A stretch of DNA of 19,841 nucleotides from CAZTPJ01 sp964614515 (lineage in GTDB: Bacteria > Planctomycetota > Phycisphaerae > Phycisphaerales > UBA1924). Below are positions 6,765 through 13,449 of this stretch, in pieces (positions within the stretch are counted from its first letter, which is position 1; every line of letters begins with the position of its first letter). A program made the translations under genes and the position numbers. The notes beneath the pieces are model-generated. The model was not told the DNA's origin and searched no databases. It saw nothing but the letters and a program-made list of their open reading frames with translations. The stretch spans positions 1 to 19,841 of the forward strand of contig CAZTPJ010000067.1 of NCBI GenBank assembly GCA_964614515.1, written 5' to 3'.

Positions 6765-8159
6765 ATGACACCCTCCGTGAATCAACACCCTTGGACGCCT
6801 GATTCCTGGCGAGCACGCCCATCGCCGTACATCCCCGGCTATGCCGACGACCGCGCGGTCGAGGCCGTGCTGGAGAACCTGCGCCGCCTGCCGCCGCTGG
6901 TGACGTCGTGGGAGGTTGAGCGGCTTCGCGCCCTGCTCGCCGAGGCCGAACAGGGCAAGCGGTTCCTCCTTCAAGGCGGCGACTGTGCCGAGACGCTCGC
7001 CGACTGTCGACCCGAGATCATCGCCAACAAACTCAAGATCCTGCTCCAGATGTCGCTGGTGCTGGTCCACGGCGGCAAGAAGCCCGTGATCCGCGTCGGA
7101 CGCTTCGCCGGCCAATACGCCAAGCCGCGATCCCGCGCCAGTGAAACACGCGAGGTCAACGGCCAGAGCGTCACGCTCCCGTCATACTTCGGCGACCTCG
7201 TCAACTCCGCCGCGTTCACCACGCGCGATCGAACGCCGGACCCCGCGCTCATGGTCCTGTGTTACGAGCACGCGGCCATGACGATCAACTTCATCCGCGC
7301 TCTGGTTGATGGCGGCTTTGCGGACCTGCATCATCCTGAATACTGGGACTTGTCGTTCTTCAAGCACGCCTCGCTCGCGCCGGAACTTCGCGCGGAGTAT
7401 GAGCGGATGACGTCGAACCTCGCCGATGGCCTGCGATTCATGGAGGCCCTGGGCGAGAAGGATGTTCACAACCTCGCCAGCGTCGCGTTTTACACCAGTC
7501 ACGAGGGTTTGAATCTGTACTATGAAAGTGCGCAGACGAGGGCCGTGCCGCGCCGCACGGGGCACTATTGCCTGACGACGCACATGCCGTGGATTGGCGA
7601 GCGCACGCGTGGGCTTGATGGGCCGCACATCGAGTTCTTTCGCGGGGTGCGCAATCCGCTGGGCGTGAAGGTTGGGCCTAGCGCTGCGCCCGAGGAGATC
7701 GTTGAACTGCTGCGCGTGCTGAATCCGGAGAACGAGGCGGGGCGGATCGTGCTGATCTCACGCATGGGCGCAGGGAACGTGGCCGACAAACTGCCGCCGA
7801 TGGTCAAGGCCGTGCGAGACGCTGGCTTGCGGGCGCTGTGGGCCTGTGACCCGATGCACGGCAACGGGATCATCACGGCCTCGGGGATGAAGACGCGATC
7901 CTTTGACGCGATCCTGCGCGAACTGGAACAGACATTCGAGGCGCATGAGAGCGTGGGATCGACGCTCGGCGGAGTTCACTTTGAACTCACCGGCGAAGAT
8001 GTGGCCGAGTGCATCGGCGGCGCCTCGGGCGTGACGGAAGAGTCGCTCACGACAAGGTACGCCTCGCTCTGCGACCCGCGCTTGAACTATCAGCAGTCGC
8101 TCGAACTCGCGTTCCTGACGGCACGGCGGATGGGGCGTGGCTTGTCACCTCCGCGCTGA
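6765..8159 (+). CDS. Class II 3-deoxy-7-phosphoheptulonate (DAHP) synthase
   Basis: A 464-residue cytoplasmic enzyme condensing phosphoenolpyruvate and erythrose 4-phosphate, the first step of the shikimate pathway to aromatic amino acids. It belongs to the plant/mycobacterial class II (type II) family. Signatures are LLQGGDCAE (about residues 68-76), RVGRFAGQYAKPRS, TSHEGLNLYYE, WIGERTR and SRMGAGNV. The four metal ligands expected from the mycobacterial enzyme appear as Cys74, His365 (DPMHGN), Glu407 (HFELTGE) and Asp437 (SLCDPRL). The length fits bacterial members. The ATG at 6765 starts a sequence matching the usual N-terminus (PWTPDSWR). No other aromatic-pathway gene is nearby. Regulation is not evident from the upstream 258 bases, which are shared with the divergent H1-like gene. 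Confidence 0.97.
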   Translation: MTPSVNQHPWTPDSWRARPSPYIPGYADDRAVEAVLENLRRLPPLVTSWEVERLRALLAEAEQGKRFLLQGGDCAETLADCRPEIIANKLKILLQMSLVLVHGGKKPVIRVGRFAGQYAKPRSRASETREVNGQSVTLPSYFGDLVNSAAFTTRDRTPDPALMVLCYEHAAMTINFIRALVDGGFADLHHPEYWDLSFFKHASLAPELRAEYERMTSNLADGLRFMEALGEKDVHNLASVAFYTSHEGLNLYYESAQTRAVPRRTGHYCLTTHMPWIGERTRGLDGPHIEFFRGVRNPLGVKVGPSAAPEEIVELLRVLNPENEAGRIVLISRMGAGNVADKLPPMVKAVRDAGLRALWACDPMHGNGIITASGMKTRSFDAILRELEQTFEAHESVGSTLGGVHFELTGEDVAECIGGASGVTEESLTTRYASLCDPRLNYQQSLELAFLTARRMGRGLSPPR

Positions 8160-8171
8160 TCCGTGGGGTGG

Positions 8172-8192
8172 ACCGCTCGCTCCGCGAGCGGT
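8172..8192. terminator. Hairpin after the DAHP synthase gene
   Basis: ACCGCTCGC (8172-8180) and GCGAGCGGT (8184-8192) form a perfect 9-bp stem with a 3-base loop, 12 bases after the DAHP synthase stop. No T tract follows, so termination is inferred from position and stem strength. Confidence 0.6.
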
Positions 8193-8205
8193 GTCCGGCT
8201 TGCCC

Positions 8206-8368
8206 GAACGTAGTTCGCATTCCCTGCTTCATACCGATGGCATAACGCTCCTTCATCAGGCCGAAGGCGTGGTACTCGCACTTCACGCCGAGGGCAAGCT
8301 CGAACGTAGTACGCTCTCCCTTCTTCATCTCGAAGGCGTGGTGCTCCCTCTTCACGCCTTCGGCCTGA
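8206..8368. repeat. Five degenerate tandem units of about 27-38 bp
   Basis: Units begin at about 8206, 8237, 8264, 8302 and 8333. Units 1 and 4 share GAACGTAGT-CGC and TTCAT; units 3 and 5 share AAGGCGTGGT-CTC and CTTCACGCC. Spacing is irregular and no unique spacers separate the units. On the minus strand the units translate to repeated HHAFEMKKGERTTF-like peptides, probably a by-product of the DNA repeat. Confidence 0.65.
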
Positions 8369-8440
8369 AATGAGTTGTGAGTGGGCCGGTTTCCAGGGAC
8401 TTCAAGTCCCCGGCAACGATCGTGCTCCCTGTGGGCGAAG

Positions 8441-8497
8441 AGTCCCGCCTCGGAACGGCGGGCCACCCAAGTCCCGCCTCGGAGAGGCGGGCTACCC
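8441..8497. repeat. Two direct copies of a CCCGCC/GGCGGG hairpin element
   Basis: AGTCCCGCCTCGG begins both copies (8441-8469 and 8470-8497), which abut head to tail and differ at a few loop bases. Copy 2 makes an 8-bp stem (8473-8480 with 8484-8491), copy 1 a 6-bp stem (8444-8449 with 8457-8462). It resembles dispersed palindromes found between genes in high-G+C bacteria. Confidence 0.7.
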
Positions 8498-8588
8498 GGA
8501 ATCCGCCACGGAGGGTCGAGGAACTTCGCCCAGCGACATCTCCGGAGAATCGGCGCTCGTCCGATCGCGGAGCGATCAGACCACCCGT

Positions 8589-9359
8589 TCACCGAAAACT
8601 GTACTTCACGATGCACCGGATCGCGCTGAAGCCGTCGCGCCAGGTGATTTTCTTCCCTTCCGCATAGGTACGGCCCGCGTAACTCACCGGCACTTCATAG
8701 ATCCGCAGGGGTGATCCCGCCGGGTTGGCCGTCATTATCACCGCGCCATCGGGCATCCGGCGCAGGCGCGACAGTTTCGCCACGATCTCAGGCTCGACGC
8801 CGAAGCGATCCTCCTCAATAGTGATCTTCACCGCCACCTCGCGGGTCATCGCCTTCAGGCAACACTCGATGTCCGTCAGATTCAGATTTGTACACATGTT
8901 GCACACGAGCGTGATGAATTTGTTGGCGACCGAATGCCAGTAGTACAACACGCGGTGCGTATGGCCGAGGAATCGCGAGCCGATCACCGCGTCGGCCCGC
9001 CCGTCGAGGATTGGCGCGACCATGGCCGCATGATCGTCCGGCGAATACTCAAGATCGCCATCCTGCACGAGCAGCACATCAGCCTCGAGCGCAATCGCCC
9101 TGTCAAAGCCCGTGCGCAGCGCAGCGCCCTTGCCCTGATTGCGCTTGTGTAGTTCCGCGTGAATCCCCGGTCGGGTAGCAAGGTCCATCACCAGACCCGT
9201 GGTGCCATCATCCGAGCCATCATCAACCAGCACGAGCAGCCTTTCGCACAGCGCGGCATTGCCCGGCATCGCAGGGGGGGGCGTCGCCAGCACACGCTCG
9301 ACCAGTTCAACCACCGTCGCCTTCTCGTTGTACACCGGGATGATGACGGCCAGTCGCAT
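8589..9359 (-). CDS. Family 2 glycosyltransferase, DPM1/polyprenyl-phosphate type
   Basis: A 256-residue GT-A fold glycosyltransferase of family 2, closest in motif order to dolichol- or polyprenyl-phosphate sugar transferases. Seen are LAVIIPVYNEKATV at the start, DDGSDDGT (nucleotide binding), NQGKGAALRTGF, the metal-binding VQDGDLEYSPDD, GSRF, TDIECCLKAM, a FGVEPEI acceptor-region motif, and the C-terminal EVPVSYAGRTYAEGKKI followed by WRDG. No C-terminal membrane helices are present, so it is probably a soluble or peripheral enzyme making a lipid-linked sugar at the inner membrane face; the sugar is unknown. It starts 4 bases after the mutY stop, on the same strand, so it is likely co-transcribed. 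A G8 tract (9274-9281 on the plus strand) encodes a Pro-rich insertion before the DDGS motif. Confidence 0.92.
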   Translation of the reverse strand: MRLAVIIPVYNEKATVVELVERVLATPPPAMPGNAALCERLLVLVDDGSDDGTTGLVMDLATRPGIHAELHKRNQGKGAALRTGFDRAIALEADVLLVQDGDLEYSPDDHAAMVAPILDGRADAVIGSRFLGHTHRVLYYWHSVANKFITLVCNMCTNLNLTDIECCLKAMTREVAVKITIEEDRFGVEPEIVAKLSRLRRMPDGAVIMTANPAGSPLRIYEVPVSYAGRTYAEGKKITWRDGFSAIRCIVKYSFR

Positions 9360-9363
9360 GTTC

Positions 9364-10563
9364 TCACCACCCCTTTTGCCAAAGATCGAGCAATCGCCGC
9401 TGCGGCGACGACAGCGGCAACGTGATCGCGTGACGATAGGTGAGCCACTCCGCGCCCGGGCGTCGCCGCGCGATCGCCCGAGAGTCCCGCACGCCCAGAC
9501 GCAGCGTGTGCCACGCGGTGAAGCGCACCTCGCGATGCGTCAGATGATGCGTGAACGCGGTCATCTCGCGAAGCAATCGCTCCGGCGCGATGTCGCCAAC
9601 CTCCGACGCGGACCACTCGCGCGTGTCGCGTTCGAGCGTCGGCAACTGCCACAGCCCCGGCCAGATCGACGTCTCGGCTCGCGGCTCGAGCAGGAACAGA
9701 CCCTGCGAATCCTGCACGAGTACCGTCGCGCAGTACAGCCGTGGTTTGGGGGCGCTTCGCGCTGAACGTTTCTTGGCCATGTTGAGCATTCCTTCGCGCT
9801 GTGCGGTGCATGAAGTCTTCAGCGGACACACGCTGCATCGCGGATTCCGCGGTGAGCACAGCGTCGCGCCGAGTTCGATGAGCGATTCATTGAGCATCCC
9901 CGGCATTGTCACGGCGGCCGTGCCTCGCAAACTCGGCCGACACGCCGCACCCATCCATGCTTGAACGTGCTGCTCCGCCTGTGCTCGTGTGATGCCAGTC
10001 GTCGCGCCCGTGAGCCGTCCGACCACGCGGGCGACGTTGCCATCCACGGCCGGGGCGAGTTCGCCCGACACAAACGCCGCCAGCGCGCCGCTGGTGTAAT
10101 CGCCGATGCCCGGCAGGGCGCGCCACTCTTCCCGCGAGGACGGTGTGTCGCCGCGCGCGACGATCGCCTTCGCCGCCTCGTGCAACAGCCGCGCACGCCG
10201 GTAATACCCAAGCCCCGACCACGCTGCCAGCACATCATGCCCAGTTGCCCCGGCCAGCGAGGCCATCGTCGGGAATCGGGCCATGAACTTCGGGTAACGC
10301 TCCACGACACGCTCGGCCTGCGTCTGCTGGAGCATGATCTCGCTGACGAGTACGGCGTAGGGGTCGCGGGGGGCGTCGAGCGGCTTGGGTCGAAAGGGAA
10401 ACTCCCGTGCCTCGGCCGTGAACCACCGGGTCAGCCGCGTGGCCATCACGCGCCACTGCGCTGGCGTTCGCGCTGTGCGAACGGGTGCCGCGGTGGTGCG
10501 ATGTGGTGCGCGGAGGCGGGACACGCCGATGATACTCGGCGGACGATGGACTGGCGGCCCCAT
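9364..10563 (-). CDS. mutY: A/G-specific adenine DNA glycosylase MutY
   Basis: Base-excision repair enzyme that removes adenine mispaired with 8-oxoguanine. With the longest start it has 399 residues. The catalytic Glu75 sits in SEIMLQQTQ, the helix-hairpin-helix is LPGIGDYTSGALAAF, and the catalytic Asp174 is in PAVDGNVARV. The iron-sulfur ligands are Cys236, 243, 246 and 252 (C-x6-C-x2-C-x5-C). From about residue 275 a NUDIX-like domain follows (CATVLVQDSQGLFLLEPR, then IWPGLWQLPTLE), the 8-oxoG-sensing part. The first 30 or so residues are low-complexity; translation may instead begin near the ATG at 10446 or the GTG just before it. No clear ribosome binding site favours either. It is followed at 4 bases by the glycosyltransferase gene and is divergent from cdaA. 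Confidence 0.95.
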   Translation of the reverse strand: MGPPVHRPPSIIGVSRLRAPHRTTAAPVRTARTPAQWRVMATRLTRWFTAEAREFPFRPKPLDAPRDPYAVLVSEIMLQQTQAERVVERYPKFMARFPTMASLAGATGHDVLAAWSGLGYYRRARLLHEAAKAIVARGDTPSSREEWRALPGIGDYTSGALAAFVSGELAPAVDGNVARVVGRLTGATTGITRAQAEQHVQAWMGAACRPSLRGTAAVTMPGMLNESLIELGATLCSPRNPRCSVCPLKTSCTAQREGMLNMAKKRSARSAPKPRLYCATVLVQDSQGLFLLEPRAETSIWPGLWQLPTLERDTREWSASEVGDIAPERLLREMTAFTHHLTHREVRFTAWHTLRLGVRDSRAIARRRPGAEWLTYRHAITLPLSSPQRRLLDLWQKGW

Positions 10564-10683
10564 GCCGGGCTGGTGGCCATCGCGGCCGGCACGGTTTCAA
10601 CGCTCCAGGCCACGAATTCCCCGTCCGCTGGCCGTAGACTTTGCCGCCGTGCAGTGATCCCGGTCACGATTCCGCTCTGAGCC

Positions 10684-11544
10684 ATGTCGAACATCCGCGA
10701 CATTTTCCTTCGAATTTCCTCGTATCCGCCGTGGGTGGTGCTGCTGGAGTTCACGATCATCTGGCTGGTGGTGTGGGTGATGGTGCGTTTTGTGCAGGGG
10801 ACACGCGCGGCGGGCGCCCTTAAGGGCATTCTCGTGATGTTCGTCGTGGTCCTCGTCGCGGCGCGGGTGTTGGGCACGGGCGGCACGCTCCAACGACTCA
10901 CCTATCTCTATGACAGGCTCCTGGCCCTCGTCGCCTTCGGGTTGGTGGTGATTTTTCAGCCCGAACTGCGTCGTGCGGCCATCCGCGTGGGCGAAGCCGC
11001 CTTCTTCAAGTCCACGCCCAGCGAGATCGCGCAGATCGCCGACGCCGTCACCGACGCCTGCGCCTATCTGGCCAAGGCTCAGTTCGGCGCGATCATCGTC
11101 ATCGAGCGGCAGGTCGGCCTGCGCGGGCTTGTCGAGAGCGGCACGCGACTCAATGCCGTCCTCACGCCGCAGATGCTTCAGACCATCTTCTTCCCCGGAA
11201 CCGCGCTGCATGACCTGGCCGTGGTGATTCGCGGCGGCGTCATCGACTCCGCCGGCGTGCAACTTCCCATGGCCGAGGCGACGGACCTGCCGGACCCGAC
11301 GTTCGGCGCGCGGCATCGTGCGGCCGTGGGCCTCACCAAGGAGTGTGATGCGCTGGTCGTGGTGGTGAGCGAAGAGACGGGTCTGATCCGCCTGGCGGAG
11401 TGGGGCAAGTTGTCGGAGCCATTGACTCCCGCGGCGCTGCGGGCCGAACTCGTGCGCCGCATGTCCGCGCAGGCTCCGGTCAAGCGCCGACGCAAGTCGG
11501 ATGACCCCAACGACCGCGAAGAGTCCGAGCCGGAGATCGCCTGA
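10684..11544 (+). CDS. cdaA: Diadenylate cyclase CdaA, with an altered DGA motif
   Basis: A 286-residue membrane enzyme making cyclic di-AMP from two ATP. Three N-terminal membrane helices are seen at about residues 17-38, 46-62 and 76-92, followed by the FQPELRRA linker and the DAC domain. Conserved pieces are KAQFGAIIVIER, LVESGTRLNAVLTPQML, FFPGTALHD, GARHRAAVGL (RHR at 210-212) and VVVVSEETG. The normally near-invariant Asp-Gly-Ala reads Asp-Leu-Ala at 177-179: the Asp is kept, the Gly is not. The C-terminus is a charged tail rich in Lys/Arg then Asp/Glu. The stop overlaps the next start (TGATG), coupling it to the YbbR/CdaR-like gene. Activity is likely but should not be taken as proven given the Gly-to-Leu change. 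Confidence 0.92.
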   Translation: MSNIRDIFLRISSYPPWVVLLEFTIIWLVVWVMVRFVQGTRAAGALKGILVMFVVVLVAARVLGTGGTLQRLTYLYDRLLALVAFGLVVIFQPELRRAAIRVGEAAFFKSTPSEIAQIADAVTDACAYLAKAQFGAIIVIERQVGLRGLVESGTRLNAVLTPQMLQTIFFPGTALHDLAVVIRGGVIDSAGVQLPMAEATDLPDPTFGARHRAAVGLTKECDALVVVVSEETGLIRLAEWGKLSEPLTPAALRAELVRRMSAQAPVKRRRKSDDPNDREESEPEIA

Positions 11545-12590
11545 TGTCCACCGCCATGCTCAAGACGGCCTGCATCGTCACCATCGTCAGCGCGTTGATC
11601 TGGCTCTACGCCGAGTCCGAGAGCGTCCGCACCGAAGAGTTTCGCTCCGTTCGCGTGAACTTCACGGTTCCCACCGGCAGCGAACGCGCCGTGTGGCTCG
11701 CCGCCGACAGAACGTCCGCGATGTCGATCAACATCACCCTCGAAGGACCGACGGCCGCGATCGACGCCCTTCGCCGCGTGCTCGCCACGCCCCTTGAACT
11801 TTCCCCCGGCTCCGGACTGCGTGCCGAGTCGGGCGTGCAGGTGGTGCAGTTTCGTGAAGCGCTGCGGCGGCATCCGAGCATTCGCCGCACGCCCGTGACG
11901 ATCGTCGACGTCAGTCCGGCGGAAGTGAGCGTACATGTGGATGATCTGGTTCGCGTGCCCATGCCCGTGCGCGTCGAACTGCCGCGGGAGTTCGAACTCT
12001 CCAGTCCGGCGCAACTCTCCGCCGCGCAGGCGACGGTTGTGATGCCCGCATCCCTGCGCGATCGCGTGGGTGAATCGGCGTTCGTCTCGGCCGCGATCGA
12101 ACGCGAACGCCTGGAACGCCTCACGCGCGATCGCCTCGAACGCATCACCGATGTTCGACTCCAGGCGCCCATGAGCATTCGCACTGAGCCGTTCGTCCGC
12201 GTCGAACCGCCCGACACCGTCGTCTCACTGACGCTCAAGGGCCAGCGGGTGTCCATCGTCCTGCCCACCGTCTTTGTCGAGATTCAGATTGCCCCCGAAC
12301 TCCTGCGAAACTGGATCGTCGAGATTCCGCCCGAAGAGCGATTCCTCCGCGGCGTCACCGTCACCGGCCCGGCCGATCTCGTCGCGCAGATCGAACGCAC
12401 CGGCCTGGTCGCCTATGTGCGCATCTTGTCCGAGGACCTCGAGCGACAGATTCAGTCGAAGGAAGCGGTGTTCTACGAACTTCCCGGCTCCGCGCTGGAG
12501 TTTCAGGTTGAGAATCGCCGTGTCTCGCTGCGCATCCAGCGGCGCGAGGCCCCGCCCATCATCGACCCCGAAGAGGGGCCGGATTCGTAA
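11544..12590 (+). CDS. YbbR-domain protein, CdaR-like regulator of CdaA
   Basis: A 348-residue protein with one N-terminal membrane helix (about residues 6-23, ending WLYAESES) and a long extracytoplasmic region made of repeated beta-rich YbbR-like domains. Typical pieces are the ESVRTEEFRSVRVNFTVP start of the first domain, SPAEVSVHVDDLVRVPMPVRVEL, and IVLPTVFVEIQI. In Firmicutes the equivalent CdaR binds CdaA and tunes c-di-AMP production, and the genes are adjacent as here. Its ATG shares the A of the cdaA stop codon, which strongly supports a joint role. The usual third gene, glmM, is absent; instead a minus-strand gene converges 12 bases downstream. Sequence similarity to CdaR is weak, so the assignment rests largely on context. 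Confidence 0.82.
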   Translation: MSTAMLKTACIVTIVSALIWLYAESESVRTEEFRSVRVNFTVPTGSERAVWLAADRTSAMSINITLEGPTAAIDALRRVLATPLELSPGSGLRAESGVQVVQFREALRRHPSIRRTPVTIVDVSPAEVSVHVDDLVRVPMPVRVELPREFELSSPAQLSAAQATVVMPASLRDRVGESAFVSAAIERERLERLTRDRLERITDVRLQAPMSIRTEPFVRVEPPDTVVSLTLKGQRVSIVLPTVFVEIQIAPELLRNWIVEIPPEERFLRGVTVTGPADLVAQIERTGLVAYVRILSEDLERQIQSKEAVFYELPGSALEFQVENRRVSLRIQRREAPPIIDPEEGPDS

Positions 12591-12602
12591 GCCCCGGCGC
12601 GA

Positions 12603-13124
12603 TCACACCTTCACAAACGTCCGTCGCGACGCATCCTTGACCACGCCGGGGAACGCCAGCACACGCCCGTGAAACGCGCAGTACACGCCGGGTTTCATCA
12701 CACCCGCCGCGAGGATCGCCTCAGTCAGGTTCTGCAACGCGTCGCTTCGCGTCATTTCATACGGACGGATCGCGCCCGTGAGCACGATCGGCACGCGCGG
12801 AGCGCCCAGCCCGGCCAGCAGATGCTCGCCAGTTTTCGCCAGCGTGTCCGTGCCGTGGAGGATCACCACGCCATCGGTTGCCGGATTCCCCCCCCCTTTG
12901 CCGATCGCTTCCGCCACGGCCTCCAGCACGCGCTGGCGATCTTCCGCCGTCATCAGCAGGCTGTCCTTGCTCATGAGTTCGACAATGCCCACGGCCGTGT
13001 CTTCAAGCCGAATGCGTCGGAGCATTCGGCGCACGATGGACCGTCGATTGACGAGTTCGCCGGTGCTTTCGTCGTAGGTCTTCTCGACCGTGCCGCCTGT
13101 GGTGATGAGCGTCAGTCGCCGCAT
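12603..13124 (-). CDS. Single-domain asparaginase-like protein
   Basis: A 173-residue protein matching only the N-terminal catalytic domain of type I L-asparaginases, which are about 330 residues. The first catalytic motif ITTGGTVEKTYD (residues 7-18) and the second VILHGTDTLAKT (about 87-98) are both present, as is VLTGAIRPYEMTRSDALQNLTEAI. The C-terminal domain, which completes the active site between subunits, is missing, yet the stop follows a clean end and nothing downstream resembles the lost part. Short asparaginase-domain proteins of this size exist in many genomes, so this is probably natural rather than a truncation; amidohydrolase activity on asparagine is uncertain. A run of nine C (12888-12896) encodes Gly-Gly-Gly in a loop just before HGTDT, where a slip would frameshift the gene. 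Confidence 0.88.
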   Translation of the reverse strand: MRRLTLITTGGTVEKTYDESTGELVNRRSIVRRMLRRIRLEDTAVGIVELMSKDSLLMTAEDRQRVLEAVAEAIGKGGGNPATDGVVILHGTDTLAKTGEHLLAGLGAPRVPIVLTGAIRPYEMTRSDALQNLTEAILAAGVMKPGVYCAFHGRVLAFPGVVKDASRRTFVKV

Positions 13125-13449
13125 GGACCAAGCCTATCCACGCGCCTAGCGCGGCCGACCGCCGTGTCTCGCGTTGATGTGTGTTGCGTCAGTTCGCACC
13201 AACTCGCGAGACTCGGGTAATCCCCAGACATCCTCCCGCCTCGCAACCCCGATTCAGTCCTGCGATATCACACGTTTGGACGGTGGGAAGGTTGTGGGGA
13301 TTGTGGGGGTGTCGAAGGCCTTGAGGCCATGTAGACTTAGGGTGGTGGGTCGCCGGCCGAACGTCGGGTGGGCGGCTGTCGATATGAAGAGTCGCCGGGC
13401 ATTTCGTTCCGGCCGCCACGGGATATAGACCGAGAGGGAGTTCATCATC
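13125..13449 (+). promoter_or_regulatory. Upstream region of the DUF1573 gene cluster
   Basis: This 325-base gap separates the divergent asparaginase-like gene from the first DUF1573 gene and presumably holds promoters for both. Toward the plus-strand gene there is a TAGACT hexamer (13332-13337), also found ahead of cdaA (10635-10640) and the second DUF1573 gene (14641-14646), and a TATAGA (13424-13429); either could be a -10 element, but no clear -35 accompanies them. A GAGGGAG ribosome binding site lies at 13434-13440, 9 bases before the ATG. No RNA gene is seen. Confidence 0.4.

Larger units (their letters stand above)
8160..8588. other. Gene-free mosaic of hairpins and repeats
   Basis: These 429 bases lie between two convergent genes and hold no convincing gene. 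In order they contain a 9-bp stem hairpin (8172-8192), five degenerate tandem units (8206-8368), a short GGGACTT/AAGTCCC palindrome near 8396-8410, two copies of a CCCGCC/GGCGGG hairpin (8441-8497) and a GATCGC/GCGATC hairpin near 8566-8580. A minus-strand frame is open through much of it but follows the repeats and has no start signal. Confidence 0.75.

Noticed and set aside
8206..8368. CRISPR array
   Set aside because: Units are degenerate, irregularly spaced and abut without unique spacers; no cas gene is nearby.
8047..8616. 189-codon minus-strand frame through the repeat mosaic
   Set aside because: Covers the end of the DAHP synthase gene in antisense and repeats of several kinds; no start signal or domain.
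13174..13428. 84-codon open frame ahead of the DUF1573 cluster
   Set aside because: No ribosome binding site or protein-like pattern; the region looks like a promoter gap.
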